NCBI GenBank assembly: GCA_003952965.2
Contig: CM025849.1
Coordinates: 34,995,942-35,059,941, forward strand
Source of the DNA: Morella rubra
Lineage: Eukaryota > Streptophyta > Magnoliopsida > Fagales > Myricaceae
Direction: 5' to 3'
DNA length: 64,000 nt
The notes under the pieces are model-generated. The model saw nothing but the letters and a program-made list of their open reading frames with translations. It searched no databases and was not told where the DNA came from. The translations under genes were made by a program, and so were the position numbers. This document shows, one piece after another, positions 11,850-23,999 of the stretch (positions are counted from its first letter, which is position 1; each line of letters starts with the position of its first letter).

Positions 11850-13180
11850 TTACCTAGGCTTCAGCCATCATTTTGATTGTAGATTGAAGCGATAAAATTG
11901 TAGACTGCATCATCTTCATTTGATCTTGCATCTCTATCATTTCCGCGTTATTAGAAGATTCAGCTGAGTGGATATTATGTTGGGGTTGGTAGGATGGGAT
12001 GAAGGAGTTGGTCCTAGTCCAACGCCGCGAATGCGACCATGTCGTTCTGGACCATAACTTGTGCATATTGGTCAGATGGTGACCAACTGATGTTGCCACC
12101 CATTCTGGATTGGCTCAAAGTTTGTGAACTTGTTGGATCATTCAGTTCAATCTCCTCCATTCGCCTCTAAAAGAATAGAACATACAGTTAAATTATGAAT
12201 TAAAATTAAAATAATTCAAATCAAAATTGATGTAATAGTGACATATTATTTTCTCTGCTACATCCGAATTCATTGGAGACCCGTCAGAACGTGAATGGAC
12301 AGCTTTATATAACTCTGCTCGATCAATTGGAACTTGTTTCTCTTTTTCCTACATCACAAACACCATATAGAATGATAAAATTGTAAATTACTTATAAGAA
12401 TCCTAATAATAAATATTATACCAGTAAACAAACTAATTAAGTACTACGTACCAACTCGTGAGCATGACGTGCAAAGCTCTTAGATCCTGCAGCGTGGACC
12501 GACGTTTGGAATGATCTACTTTGTTTCCCAGCTTCACTTCGACACTACATTAACACCAAGACATTAGAAATTAATAATAAGCTATATTCATGAAATCCAT
12601 AATACAAAGAAATAATGTCATACCCGTCCTACATCATAATACCAAAAATCGACTAAATTGCAAAATTGATCCAAATTAACGTCTGTTGGAGCTTTACTTT
12701 TGACATGTTGAGGTGTAAAGGCCTCATTGAAAAATTTGTGCTTCAAACTACATTTGTAGTTCCTCCATTTTTCTCCCAAATCTTTGATGAACCAATGCTT
12801 CACTGTATCCCCCAATGGAGGCTCGGGCATTGTAAAGCGCCTCTGCAAAATATACCCCAAGAGTTAGGTACGTCAAGTATTAAACTTATATAATTGAATT
12901 TCAAGTACTGTGAATAAAATTAGGTATACCGTCATAATACTCCAACAGTCCTCCTTTATTGCTGTAGGGACTCTACGCCAATCCACGGCATCTAGGGATA
13001 TTTGATTAGAAACACGAGCAACGCAACCCGTGAATTAGTTAAAAATGTCTCCTTCATCACCTAGAGACTGCCCATTGTCATTAAAATGCGTTGGAATCCA
13101 TTCACCCTCTTTTAGATTCCACACGTCAGTCATGCACGTCTCACCACGCGCTTTACAAACTTGAGTATCATCTGCACATG
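11850..13180 (-). pseudogene. Plant En/Spm transposase, Transposase_24 (PF03004) type, multi-exon and frameshifted
   Basis: Read on the minus strand. N-terminal piece: WNLKEGEWIPTHFNDNGQSL at about 13050-13130, an in-frame TAA, then VDWRRVPTAIKEDCWSIM. Next exon (12618-12846): DLGEKWRNYKCSLKHKFFNE, then APTDVNLDQFCNLVDFWY. Next exon (about 12450-12540): HAAGSKSFARHAHEL. Next (about 12250-12350): VPIDRAELYKAVHSRSDGSP. The last part carries GPERHGRIRGVGLGPTPS (about 12000-12055) and a coiled coil, EMIEMQDQMKMMQSTI. These motifs occur in the same order in plant Transposase_24 proteins. The last exon uses three different frames, so the gene is dead. A Ser/Gln-rich segment at 14150-14230 may be its N-terminal exon, cut off by an LTR insertion. 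Confidence 0.75.
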
Positions 13181-13309
13181 CAAAATGTGAAATTAAATTC
13201 ACTAACAAATAACTAAAATTATCACTATTTTGGTTATTAACAAACCAAATGTTTCGTCATCATTCGAAGGTGGTATCATCTTCGGAACGGTGGTACGGTA
13301 GCTTGATGA

Positions 13310-14124
13310 GGAATTGGATAGCATAGGTTGGACTGAGAATGATGTGCATGGAGATAAGGATAGAGAGATGACGTAGGTAACACTTGTACGTCCATATTGG
13401 GGCTTCCTTCACTATTAAATAGTAAGTACACCTTAGCTTCAAAGTTGTCGTGAGGATGTAGGACAAGTGTTGTGTTTTTCAAGAATGTTCTTAGTAGTCT
13501 TTAAGCTGAATAAACAAGAGGTACTGTGCATTTGCTGTATTTGCAGGTGGGACGGCTTTCTTGTAGCTTCCTTTCTCTTTGAAAGCTTTTTCTCTCTCTA
13601 GAAATTAGGGCAAGTGTTAATGGCGCAAATCATCTTCTATTTAAAGCTTCTAGGGCCCAAGGGTCTTCTTGTAAAGCTTGAGTGCCGTTGGAGGTCATTT
13701 GAGACATTTGGATGCTTTTTGAATAAGTTGACGTTGCTCAAAGAAATCTGCAAAATAAGACAATGACGTGGTATGTGCTGACACATTGAACTTTGCTCTC
13801 GGGTGTTACGACAAGAAACACTGAAGAATGGCCTGAAAAGTAACCTGGGAGATAGTGCAATGTGTCGACACTTAGGGTCAATGTGTCGACACTTCCAACA
13901 CTTAGTAGTTCTTTAATATCCCAATTCAGAAAAGATGATCATTTAACAAGTACAATGAAGATCAAGTAGCTTAGAGAGAATTTTTAAAGAGAGAAACAAT
14001 GATACTTGACAAAAATCCTTTTAAGAGAAAGGATTGATAATTTAAAATCTAAAGTCTTAAAAACTTAGAGACTTTGTTATCATCAAAATCAATTGAAGAT
14101 TTTTTGTAAAAACTTGGGCTAACA
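13310..14124 (-). mobile_element. Sirevirus-like LTR (copy D), internally deleted
   Basis: From about 13340 to 14124 this aligns with the solo LTR at 17198-18384, including GGAGATAAGGATAGAGAGAT, two GTGTCGACACTT palindromes (13865-13900) and the terminal CTTGGGCTAACA at 14113-14124. Several internal blocks are missing and the CCCAAGAGGGGGGG end is eroded. No clean target duplication was found. It lies within the transposase gene of CACTA element 2. Confidence 0.7.
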
Positions 14125-17100
14125 GTTGTGATAATGGTGTAGGTTGTAGTGATGATGGTGTAGTTTGCTGTGATGACGGCGTAACTTGCTGTGATGAAGA
14201 GGATATACTCCTGAACCTATTGTACCTACACAAGAAACTGTAGTAATTGATATCGAGAATCAATTAACCATAATAATATCCTAGTAATTTCCCTATAATA
14301 TTCATGCACGACATATGCTTAAACAAAACACGTGTAGAGAAACCTACGTAACATATTTCTATAACTAATATTACCTCTCTATAGGATACATCCACCGAAG
14401 TTGAACCGGTCCACCCATCTTACATTTTGCAAATAAATGTACGACCAAGTGCACCATAACAGTAAAAAAATGAAGGCGGAAATATCGTTTCAAGTTGACA
14501 CAATGTTATAGGAATTTGAGCCTTAAGTCGATCTAGTTCCTCTAATCGTAATGTTTTGGAACAAATTTTCCTAAAGAAACATGACAATGCGATTAAAGGA
14601 GAACAAACATTGCTTGGTAACGATCTCCGTATTGCGATGGGCATCAAATGCTATCCATTAAATAATCACTATTCAACTTAGAGATCCCTTTGTAAAGAAG
14701 ACTGGCTTCGTTTCACCTCAAGTTAGACCACCAACGTCAGTGTACAGGTATCCACCAGGAAGTGATCTCAAAAGTTAAATAAAAATAAAGATAAATATAG
14801 ATCAACAAATAAACATTAAACATTAAACAACACAAACCTTATCCTCCAATCTCCAACAAAAATCATAAAACCAACAATAGATAATAGTTACCCCTCTAAT
14901 CTCCAATAAACTCCACAGAACCAACAACAAGTAATAGTTAGCCCTGCCCTCCGCCTTCCAACAAAAGCCACAAACTCCAATCTCCAACAAAAACCAACAA
15001 ACAATAATAATAGTAATTGATATTCGAGAATCAAAATACCACTGACCTGTTCCAGAGCAAATCCTTATCAGCAACTCACCTATCAACCCTCAATTAGGAA
15101 CAACAACCAAATCTGAAAATGTATTCGAATCAGTTTCTATGCTTCAAAAAAAGCACACAAATATATCATATGCACTTAACTGTAAGACGAATGAAGCTAA
15201 TGCTATATTCATGATAAAAACAAAATTATAATATTGTAAAAATATGCTAACCCTCCAAAACCTCAACATGCTCAGCCTTCAATTTCGTTGGAATTCAGAA
15301 GTAACGAATTTTTTCCTTGATTATAATTAGACAAACCCCAAAAGAAGTAACTCGAATATCAAGTTTGAGACTTTCATGTGCTATCTAGTAACTACATAAT
15401 TTAAACTGAAAAAATTCAAGCTTTTTTCTCCCAGCAAAAAAGGAAAACAACTTCATTACTTACCTTGGAAAAGTAATCTGCCTCAGAGAAACTGACTCCA
15501 GAGATTGAAGAAATAAGGGACGCTGTTTTGATAAACGATGGAAGCAAGAAAAAAAAATGTTTTCAGGGCCAACTCCTAAACACGTTTTCAGGGCCAACAA
15601 AAAAACAACAGAACTAATGCATCTACGCAGAATTTCCCCTTTTTTCTATTTGCTCTTCAAATCTTTTAAACAAATGAAAAGAAAACCGAAGACAAGACCA
15701 GCTGAAGCCAATTCGCAAACAAGCCCTAACCATTCAAGATTTATCATAGTTGAAGTCAAAATTACCTGGTTATAGAACTTCTCTTCCTTTGCAACAGCAG
15801 TACATCTCAATTTTCATGGAATGATCTTCTCAGGCCGCATGCACTGCAACAAAAATTTGGCAATTAGAAGAGAAATAGGAAAACGAAAGAGAAAAGGAAG
15901 AGAGATGGGAAATTACCTCTCCCGGCGCTATTCGGAGACGACTCACGACGTGCCTCGAGAAAGAATGAGGGGGCGAGAGAGAGCGAGAGAGGGCGAGAGG
16001 ATTAAGAGATAGAGTGAGAGAAACCGAGAGGGTAAGAGGTAGAGTGAGAGACAGACGAGAAAGGGGGAAAAGGCCTGTTCGGGAGAGGTGGAGCTAGGGC
16101 TGTCCGGGAGATAGATCGTGAAAGGGGGAAAGGGGCTGTTTTCAGAAGGGGGAAAGGGGGCGTTTTCAGAAGGGAAAGGGGAGCTGGGGCAGGGTGCGTA
16201 AGAGACAAACGAGATCGAAGGGGGAAGGGCTGTTCAGGAGAGGGGGAGCTGGGGCTGTTTTTTGAAGGGAAAGGGGGTTGAGAGAACGTCACCGTTTTGA
16301 GAGAAAGGGGGGGAGTTCACCGCAACAGTTTAATTCAAAGCTTTTTTTTTCTAATTTTTTAATAATAAGTTATATTTTGTAGTTATGTGTTTTTACTAAA
16401 TTAAAATCAGTTCTAAATTGTAATAGTAATTTAAAATCTTCATACTTAGTATTAAATACATAGCTATGTATATTCTTTACACTCTTTTTTATAATTAGTA
16501 TAATAATCTTAATTAAAATAGGTTGGGACTAATAATATATAATACTTATAATTTAAAAGTATATGTTTATTATATAATTGATATGTGCTAATTAACCTAA
16601 GTACTTTATATATATGTACCTACTTAATGACTAAATCAAAGCCTCTAAGACTATATATATAACAACTTCAATTTTCACAACATTCCTTATAATTCAATTT
16701 TATTAAGTAGGTACTCTAAAATAAAAATTTTCAAATACATGACAAAAATAAAATTATATATTAAAAGGAATATAATAATATATAAAATAATTATTAACAT
16801 TAAATAACTTATAATTAATAAATAGAATTTTTTTTCACTTATATCTATAGTAGCATTTGTGTCAACAAACGCTGCTATAGATGCACCTTTAGCAGCGTTT
16901 TGTAAACAAAACGCTGCTAAGTTGCGATCTATAGCGGCAGTCGCTGTGACCGCCGCTGTAGATACCATATTTCTAGTTAGAGATTACACATATAGCGGCA
17001 TTCACTGTGACCGCTGCTATAGATCACAGAGTTTTTAAAAAAAATGGCTAAAAAATAGACCTTTAGCGGCGTTTTTCAATAGGTAAAACTTTTACTGGCA

Positions 17101-17197
17101 TTTTTCCAAAAAATTTCTAGCCGCATTTTTTAAAAAACGCTGCTATAAATTAGACCTATAGCGGCGGTCACGATGACCACAGTGATAGGTCATATCT

Positions 17198-18384
17198 TGA
17201 GAGGTCAAAAACAACCCAAGAGGGGGGGTGAATTGGGTTTTATAAAACTTTTCTTCCTTTTTCTTTTAAACCCAATATGCTAAGGATCCGATCTAAGGAG
17301 CAGGAGAATAAATTTATATAATCAAGGACGAATAGAGAGAATGAAAGAAAAGACAAACAAGTGCAACAAATAAATATCAACAATAAATGGAGATAAGGAT
17401 AGAGAGATGACACCGTGACTTTTAGGTGGTTCGGCCAACACTTGCCTACGTCCACCCCCAAGGCTATTGACTTCCTTGGGCTTCCTTCACTATTTTCCAA
17501 ATAGTAAGTACACCTTAGCTTCTCGGGTGCTAAGTAACCTTTACAAAGTGTTTTCGAGCTTACACTTTAACTCACTCTCTCAAATCCTCACAACCTAGAG
17601 GATTTCTTCTACACAACAAGTAGGACAAGTGTTTTTCACAAACACTCACGTGTTTTTCAAGAATGGGTACAAAAGAATCTTAGTAAAAGCTCTTTAAGCT
17701 GAATAAACAAGTATGAGGTACTGAGGTGTGCAAAGAGACAAGATTCAAGAGAGCTACAGTATTTTCAGGTGGGAGTACGAGCTTTCTTGGATGGTGGAGC
17801 TTCCTTTCTCTTTGAAAGCTTTTTCTCTCTCTAGAAATTAGGGCAAGAGTTAATGGCGCACACTACCTACTTTTCTCTCTCCATCTTCTTCTATTTAAAG
17901 CTTCAGGGGTAAGGGTATGTACACATTTAGAACTTTGAGTCTTTCGGGGTTAGTTCAATGTGTCGACACTTCAATTCCCAACTTAGCCAAAAAATCATTT
18001 GAAAAAGCAATTTCGGGAGTTAGTTCAATGTGTCGACACTTAGAAGTGCATTTCCAATGTGTTTAGACTTAGGAATGGCAAAGCATTTCCCGTCTAGGCT
18101 CAAACGAACTTCCGACACTTTTAGTCATAAAAAATGTTCTTTAACAATATCCCAATTCAATCATTCTCAAAACCATTTACAATAAAAAGATGATCATTTA
18201 ACAAGAACAATGAAGATCAAGTAGCTTAGAGAGATTTTATAAAGAGAGAAACAATGATACTTGACATAAATCCTTTTAAGAGAAAGGATTGACAATGTAA
18301 AATCTAAAGTCCTTAAAAACTTAGAGGCTTTGTTATCATCAAAATCAATTGAAGATTGTTTGCAAAAACAACCTTGGGCTAACA
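17198..18384 (-). mobile_element. Solo LTR, Sirevirus-like Ty1/copia (copy B), TSD TATCT
   Basis: The minus strand starts TGTTAGCCCAAGG at 18384 and ends CTCA at 17198. It is flanked by TATCT at 17193-17197 and 18385-18389. The C-run next to CTCTTGGGTTG is the same LTR 3' signature as in copies A and C. It interrupts the right subterminal repeats of CACTA element 2. A TATA-like TTTAAATAG is at about 17891-17899 (minus), and the palindromic GTGTCGACACTT modules are near 17960 and 18035. Confidence 0.88.
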
Positions 18385-18565
18385 TATCTTTTGCAGCATT
18401 TTTTAAAAAACGTTGCTAGAGGTTGTATGTAGCAGCGGTCAGCGACCACCATTATAAAGACTACCGCTATAGGTATTTTCTAGCGGCATTTTCGGAAAAC
18501 GCCATCAAGAGACCCTTTAGCGCCGATTTTTGTGACCGCCGCTAAAGGTCCTTTTTTTTGTAGTG

Positions 18566-19555
18566 TCAATAATCAAAATAACAACCTTAAAAGACCAAAG
18601 CTCAAGATACTTCAACCTCCTTGCAACTTTCTTCAAAAAAATTTCTTCTTCTTCTCTCTCTAGGGGGCGCGGCTCCTTTCTCTCTTCTTCCTCTCCTTTC
18701 TCCTCACTTCTCTAGCTCTCTCTCACTCTCTCTTTCTCTTGCTATTGCTGACTGAAGGTGTGAGGATTTCCCTCACATTTGGCTCCTATTTATACTACCC
18801 TTAAAATTAGGAAGTTCACTAGGGTTAGTTCTAGCTTCCTAGGGTTAAATAGGTTGCATTGTTCTTGTCTAAGGGTAGCCTAGGAGGACTAACCAAGGAA
18901 AGAGAGAGCATTGAGAGTGATGGGCGGCAACTACTTGGAGATCTCCAAGTGTTGCATGGTTTTGCATGTGGTAATGATTGCTAATCATTTGCAATCATTG
19001 CTTTTTGCAAATCTATGGCCATGGCCGGTTTTAAGGGAGCATGGTGAGGTTTCATGGGCTGCGAGAAGTGGGCTGGGCAAATGGGGCTTGATGGGAGCCC
19101 AATTTGATTCTATTTCAAGCCCAAATGCATTAAAACCTAATTTCTAAGTCCATATTAGCTAATTAAATGAAATAATTCTCAAAAATAATCCTAAGACACA
19201 CGGCTAATTTAGAACACATCCTATAGGCTTAGTAATTAAGTAATTAACACAAGTCTATGCAAAAATTTTGAAGAAGATTGAGTTTAAAAAGGTTATTAGG
19301 GCAAAAATCAAGAAATAATAGCATTTTAAAATTTTTATGTGCAATAAATCTCTATTTAGATATTTCTAAGGCACTAAATGAGTATATATTACTAAAGAAT
19401 TTGAAAGGAGATGAAAGAGGAAATTTTTCTCATATTTTTCAGCAATTTCTAGCTATTTTTAGGGATTTTTGAAAAATAATAATAAATATTATTTATAATT
19501 TAATTAATACTTACGTTAAGATAATTAATAACGTTTAGAAGGTCGGAGTATTACA
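18566..19555 (-). mobile_element. Gypsy-type long LTR, 5' part (TGTAATACTCC start)
   Basis: On the minus strand the LTR starts TGTAATACTCCGACCTTCTA at 19555. It aligns with the LTR starting at 29035, including a TATAAATA about 760 bp in (18787-18794 here, 29791-29798 there) and the CT-rich leader with GGGGGCGCGGCTCC. It is broken at 18565 by CACTA element 2 and resumes at about 10715. Confidence 0.8.
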
Positions 19556-21879
19556 GTTGCACTCCCCTAATGTGCTCGGTACCGTCACCTTACTTCAAGA
19601 ATCAACTCGCAGGCTAGGGGTTCCTCACATTTGTTTTCCCTCTCTTGTCGTGAATGTCATTTATTCTCAAACATTGCACACAATGGCTAATTCAAACATA
19701 CATTGACTTAAGAGAAATATTTAACACCTACTTAAATGAATTGGAAAGCTTTAATAAATCAATGTTCTTATACTAAGTTCTCTTACTAGGTCAAACTCAT
19801 GTATTTTGTTTGAAATTCCCAAATCAGTGACATTATAGTTAGTTCTAAGTCATTCTAACTTTTTCCTTTGAAAAAGAATTAATACCCTTTTTTCTTTTAA
19901 TTAGACTTAGTAAAGAATTAATCATGTAAATTATTAATCAATATTAAATCTTCACCAAATCCATGAGTAAAGGCCTCTTGGGCCTCCTTAGACCCTATTA
20001 GGCCTATCCCTAAGGTTTCAAGGCTTATCGGGCTTGTTTGAGGTTATTGGGCCTAAATGGACTTTAGGCCTCTAAACAAACTTTGTGATTTGAGCCCCTA
20101 AATCTACTCAGTTTGAGTCTAAATTTGGGCTTCCCCATCCATTTTTCATGCTCTACACAGCCATAAAGTTATTGTTCTCATTTAAACAGTTTTACCCTAT
20201 CGTTTTATTAGAAATGTCGAAACTGCCCTTGGAGAACTCCAGGGGGCATTTTCGACCTTTCCCGGCCTCATTTTAAGCTTAATGTTTTGCTCTAAGACCT
20301 CATACAACATGTCTGTAAAGTTTCACGTAAAATTTCCAAAGGACATTCATTTTGGACAGCAAGCACATTTTTGAATAAAACCCTAGAATAGCTATTTGCA
20401 TGACAAAATCGAGTATCAATATGTCTTAAATCTCATGATCCACTCATCCTACTCAAAAAAAATAATGTCATCATACTCATTTGATGACAAAATAGTAAGA
20501 AAATCACATGCAATAATTCAAACAACTTCAAAATCATTCCAAAAATCATGCATGTGATGATTTCACCGTACAACATCATCCTTAACTAAGCCCTTTCGCT
20601 TCCTTTACATGGCTTTGTTCTGTCATTTCATCAACATAGCCTCTTCCATGCCATTCGGCCAACCTTAAAAACACTTCTTCATAATATTTTGCAACAAATG
20701 TATGTTAAACACATCACAAAAGCATTAAAAATGGCATGCAATGAGTTCAACGCTAATTACCAAGGCCAACCCGTGGCTCCTTGGCCTTCAAAAGTGCATG
20801 ATTCGGCCACTGATGTGGCTTAGCAACTCTTTAGGTCATATCTTATAAGCACAGCACCTTTCTCAAGCAATATTCATGGGGAAAAAACAACCATTTCAAC
20901 ATGCAAATATTCTCTACATTATATCTCATGTTCCTTGTCATTTCTAAACCATTTCATTTTGCATCAAACAACTAAATCACAATATTAGTTCAAACAGCAA
21001 CTAAAACACATGAAAAACAATATTTTTCCCAACACAAATGCACAAACTACCCCTTACCTAGTCTTGGATGCAAGCTCTCTTTCTCCTCTCCCTTTTCTCT
21101 CTTGGCCGACCTCCCTTTTTCTCTTCTTCTTTCTCTTTTCTCTTTTCTCTCTTCTTTCTCTCTCTTTATTTCTCTCTTTCTTCTCTCCCCTTTCTCTCTC
21201 TAGACTTATGGCAATGAGCATTTCCGTGAGCCTCATGGCCTTTTATACACAATCTCCTATTTTGTCTTTACTCACCTAGGTAAATCTCCTATTTTGTCTA
21301 TACTCACCTACTTACCTAGGGGCAATCTACATTAATTAGGGACAATGACTAGAGGGGACAATAACCACCACAAGTAATTTCATTCATTGGGTAGCCATTT
21401 TTAGAATAGAGAGAGTTGGACACATGGCAAAAAGTGAGATTTTGAAAATCTACACAATAAATGGCCGGCCATGGGGTAGTTAGAGTTGGGCTTGGGTGGG
21501 TTTTGGGCTTCCATGCACTAATGGGATTTAACCCAACCAATTTCCCTAGGTCCAAGTCCACAATTTAACAACCCTAGGCCCAATTGCATTATAATGAAAA
21601 AATTAAGCAATTTTTTAAAATAATAAACTCGATAAATTCAAGTGCATGAAATAATTAAAATCAAATTGGACCAATAACATCACAATAATGTAAGAAAAAT
21701 AAGGAAATAAAAATCAAGTCAAAAATTTAAAAAATAAGCAATTAATTAAATTAAAATGTAAATCAAAATACTAAAATCATGAATTTAGAAACCAAAGCAA
21801 TTAAAACAAATAACAAAGAGCACAATTATAAAATCTTTTAAACAAGTGCTTCAAAAGCAGCACAAAAGGTGAGGGGTAT
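19556..21879 (-). mobile_element. Second gypsy-type LTR, TGTGATACCCC start
   Basis: On the minus strand it starts TGTGATACCCCTCACC at 21879. It has TATAAAA at 21241-21247 with a CT/GA-rich leader, and stops at an internal site (GTTGCACTCCCC, 19556) that matches 9714. It abuts the next LTR start head to tail. To its right the segmental duplication resumes at 21880, so 21879 is the outer border of the whole insertion in copy 1. Short ORFs here are not supported. Confidence 0.65.
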
Positions 21880-22501
21880 CACATATATTAATTAGATAGG
21901 TATCTATTTTTTGCTAAAACTAGAAGAAAAAATTTTAAATACCCTTATAACTCACTCTTATATATGTTTAATTTTAAAATTCGTCATATTATCAAATTAC
22001 AGTAATAAGGCCTATATAGGCCTAAATTAAATATTAAATGTCTGCCTAAGGCCTCCAATTATATTGGACGCCTCTCCATTGTCTGTATAGCATATATATG
22101 AGTAGGCTTCCAAAGAAAAAAGAAGCAAAAGAATACAGAAAATCTTATAGGTTTTCTCTAGGAGGACCGGCCCAAAAGCATGTACAAATTTCCTGTTGAA
22201 AACAATGAAGATTTGGTACCTTTTTTTTTTTTTAGCTAGTATACATAACGAATTAAAATTTTATATGCATTAGGCAGGTGGATCTTTTCTGCTATATGTG
22301 AAAGATCGGAAGAAAGTCCAGGATGGCGGGTAGAAAGAAAATAATATTGGCAATAATTTCTTTTATTTTCATTCTACGTACTTTCTCTGTACATTGCCAA
22401 CTTAGAGTACTTCCGTTGACCATTCAATTCCCTGTTGAAGATTCAAAGTTGGAACCGGCTTAAAATGTTTTTCTATAGTGTCGGCATATCAGTTCAATAA
22501 T
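21880..22501. repeat. Segmental duplication copy 1, middle fragment
   Basis: This matches 41940-42340 of copy 2, with an extra block at about 22160-22310 absent from copy 2. About 120 bp of the ancestral sequence (41815-41935 in copy 2) is missing at the junction with the gypsy nest, so that insertion was accompanied by a deletion. Confidence 0.8.
22323..22463 (+). CDS. Small putative secreted peptide ORF (46 codons)
   Basis: The ATG at 22323 opens a 46-residue reading frame ending at TAA 22461-22463. It begins MAGRKKIILAIISFIFILRT, a positively charged N-terminus and hydrophobic core typical of a signal peptide, followed by a short tail (FSVHCQLRVLPL, then TIQFPVEDSKLEPA). An AT-rich TATA-like stretch (CATATATATG, about 22090) lies upstream. 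Copy 2 keeps the first 26 codons almost unchanged and then shifts frame (42159-42242). The CACTA insertion at 22502 lies 39 bp beyond the stop. It could be a real small peptide, or the first exon of a gene truncated by the transposon. I do not recognise the family. Confidence 0.35.
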   Translation: MAGRKKIILAIISFIFILRTFSVHCQLRVLPLTIQFPVEDSKLEPA

Positions 22502-23561
22502 CACTACAACAAATTTGGCTTTTCAGGATGAATTTTCTGGTCCCAAAAATTTTTTTGGGACGGAATCTATCTATCGCCCTGACCAACCCAACAAACCCAT
22601 TACAAAAAGTTTTTTGAGACCGAAATGGTGTTTCATCCCAAAATCAACTTACCTTTCGTACACTTTAGAACAGACAGTTGACGGTAATGTTCAAATGGGT
22701 TTCGACGGAAAATTTAAATGCGTTCGATAATGCAACTAAACATTCAAACAATCCTAAAAAAATTTACGTTCAATATTTAAGGTACCGTTCTAAAAATTGA
22801 AACGTCTATAACCATTATTTTTCTGTTACAATGGTTGATGTCAAAAACGTTCGAACGGAAAGTAAATACATGTTTGAACATTTTATGACGTTCCGACGGA
22901 TATCGTTAAATCTATTCAATATATCGACCGGGGAATAAAAATTGTTGTTCGAACATCTTATGAACAAAAATGATAACGTTTGAACGTATCGGAGGCACGT
23001 TGGATTTCGAATGTTAAAACAAATGTTAGAACGTTTTTTCTTTTTTTAGGAAATTAAAAAATTGCTAGAAAATTATTCAAAAGTATATTATTGAATAAAA
23101 AAATAATTAACAAAATTTACAATTAAATAATAAATCACAATATTCAAAACAATCAAATATAATATGCAATAAAAAAAAATAATCTATCTTCGCTGTCGCA
23201 TGCATCCAACTATGTGTGCATCCTTGTCTGCTTGCATCCAACTCTGCATGCATCAAAACTTTTTATCTTCCTACATCAGAAATTGTAATTAATATAACAC
23301 TTAAATAATTGACAAAAATAATCATTAAAAATAAATCAACTCAATGAAAAATTCAAATAACTTACCTAGACATCTACTCGATGTCGTTTTCTATTAAGGT
23401 GATCTAAAATCAGCGTAGGAAAAGCTAAAGGCCCAGACAAGACTGATCATGTTTACACCGATCAAATGTATTGTGATCTATCGAGAACGTTAAAAATGTT
23501 TTTTTTTTTTTGTTCAAAAAATTAGAAGTTTTACATTATGCACGACAAATCTAAATAAAAA

Positions 23562-23986
23562 GATGTTGGGCCTGAAATGGACTTGCATCACTGTAACAAT
23601 ATTAACATCCACAGAAACCAATGGAGAGAATCACAAAAGCTAATACAACATTTTTCAAACCAACATTTTTCATTATATGGAGAGAAATTGAGAGCAATAC
23701 TGTAGACAGAAGAGCCGGACACATGAAAGCTACACATCAGACCTACAAAGTAGTTCTTTGCATGTTCTAGATTGGAGGAAAGAACTGCTTTTTAGGTCAG
23801 ATGTGTGGCCAAAAAATTTTCAGAAGTCAGGCCCTACTGACCAGAGTATTGCTCTTTATTTCTTTCCATACAATGAAAGATGCTAGGTTTGGAAAATGTT
23901 GTATCAGCTTTTGTCACTCTCTCCATTAGTTTCGTGTGGATGTTAATATTGTTATAGTGATACAAGTACATTTGAGGCGCAACACC
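23562..23986. repeat. 425-bp hairpin (long inverted repeat), MITE-like
   Basis: The left arm starts ATGTTGGGCCTGAAATGG and contains AACAATATTAACATCCAC. The right arm is its reverse complement with scattered mismatches. The loop lies near 23765-23785, so each arm is about 200 bp. No target duplication is clear. It sits just left of the solo LTR at 24000, within CACTA element 1. A transcript would fold into a long stem that could feed small-RNA production; that is inference. Confidence 0.8.
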
Positions 23987-23999
23987 TTAAATTTATATT

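Larger units (their letters stand above)
10716..18565 (-). mobile_element. CACTA (En/Spm) DNA transposon 2
   Basis: The right end reads CCTTTTTTTTGTAGTG and terminates at 18565. Both subterminal regions (about 10770-11110 and 16845-17195, resuming at 18400-18550) are packed with direct and inverted copies of motifs such as TAGCGGCGGTCAC and AACGCCGCTATAG, the usual CACTA subterminal arrangement. The interior carries a Transposase_24-type gene on the minus strand. The left end is degenerate: TCA at 10713-10715 matches TCA after the right end, giving a probable 3-bp target duplication, but the first bases read ACTAACTG rather than CACTAC. The element sits in a gypsy LTR and itself holds two Sirevirus-like LTRs. 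A GA-rich tract (15960-16310) with no clear gene is also inside it. Confidence 0.8.

Noticed and set aside
16002-16292. Pro/Ser/Phe-rich 96-codon minus ORF
   Set aside because: It arises from GA-rich repeated DNA in CACTA element 2; no conserved motif.
21010-21279. ORF with Ser/Leu/Phe runs, and its antisense Arg/Glu ORF
   Set aside because: Low-complexity CT/GA leader of a gypsy LTR, not a protein gene.
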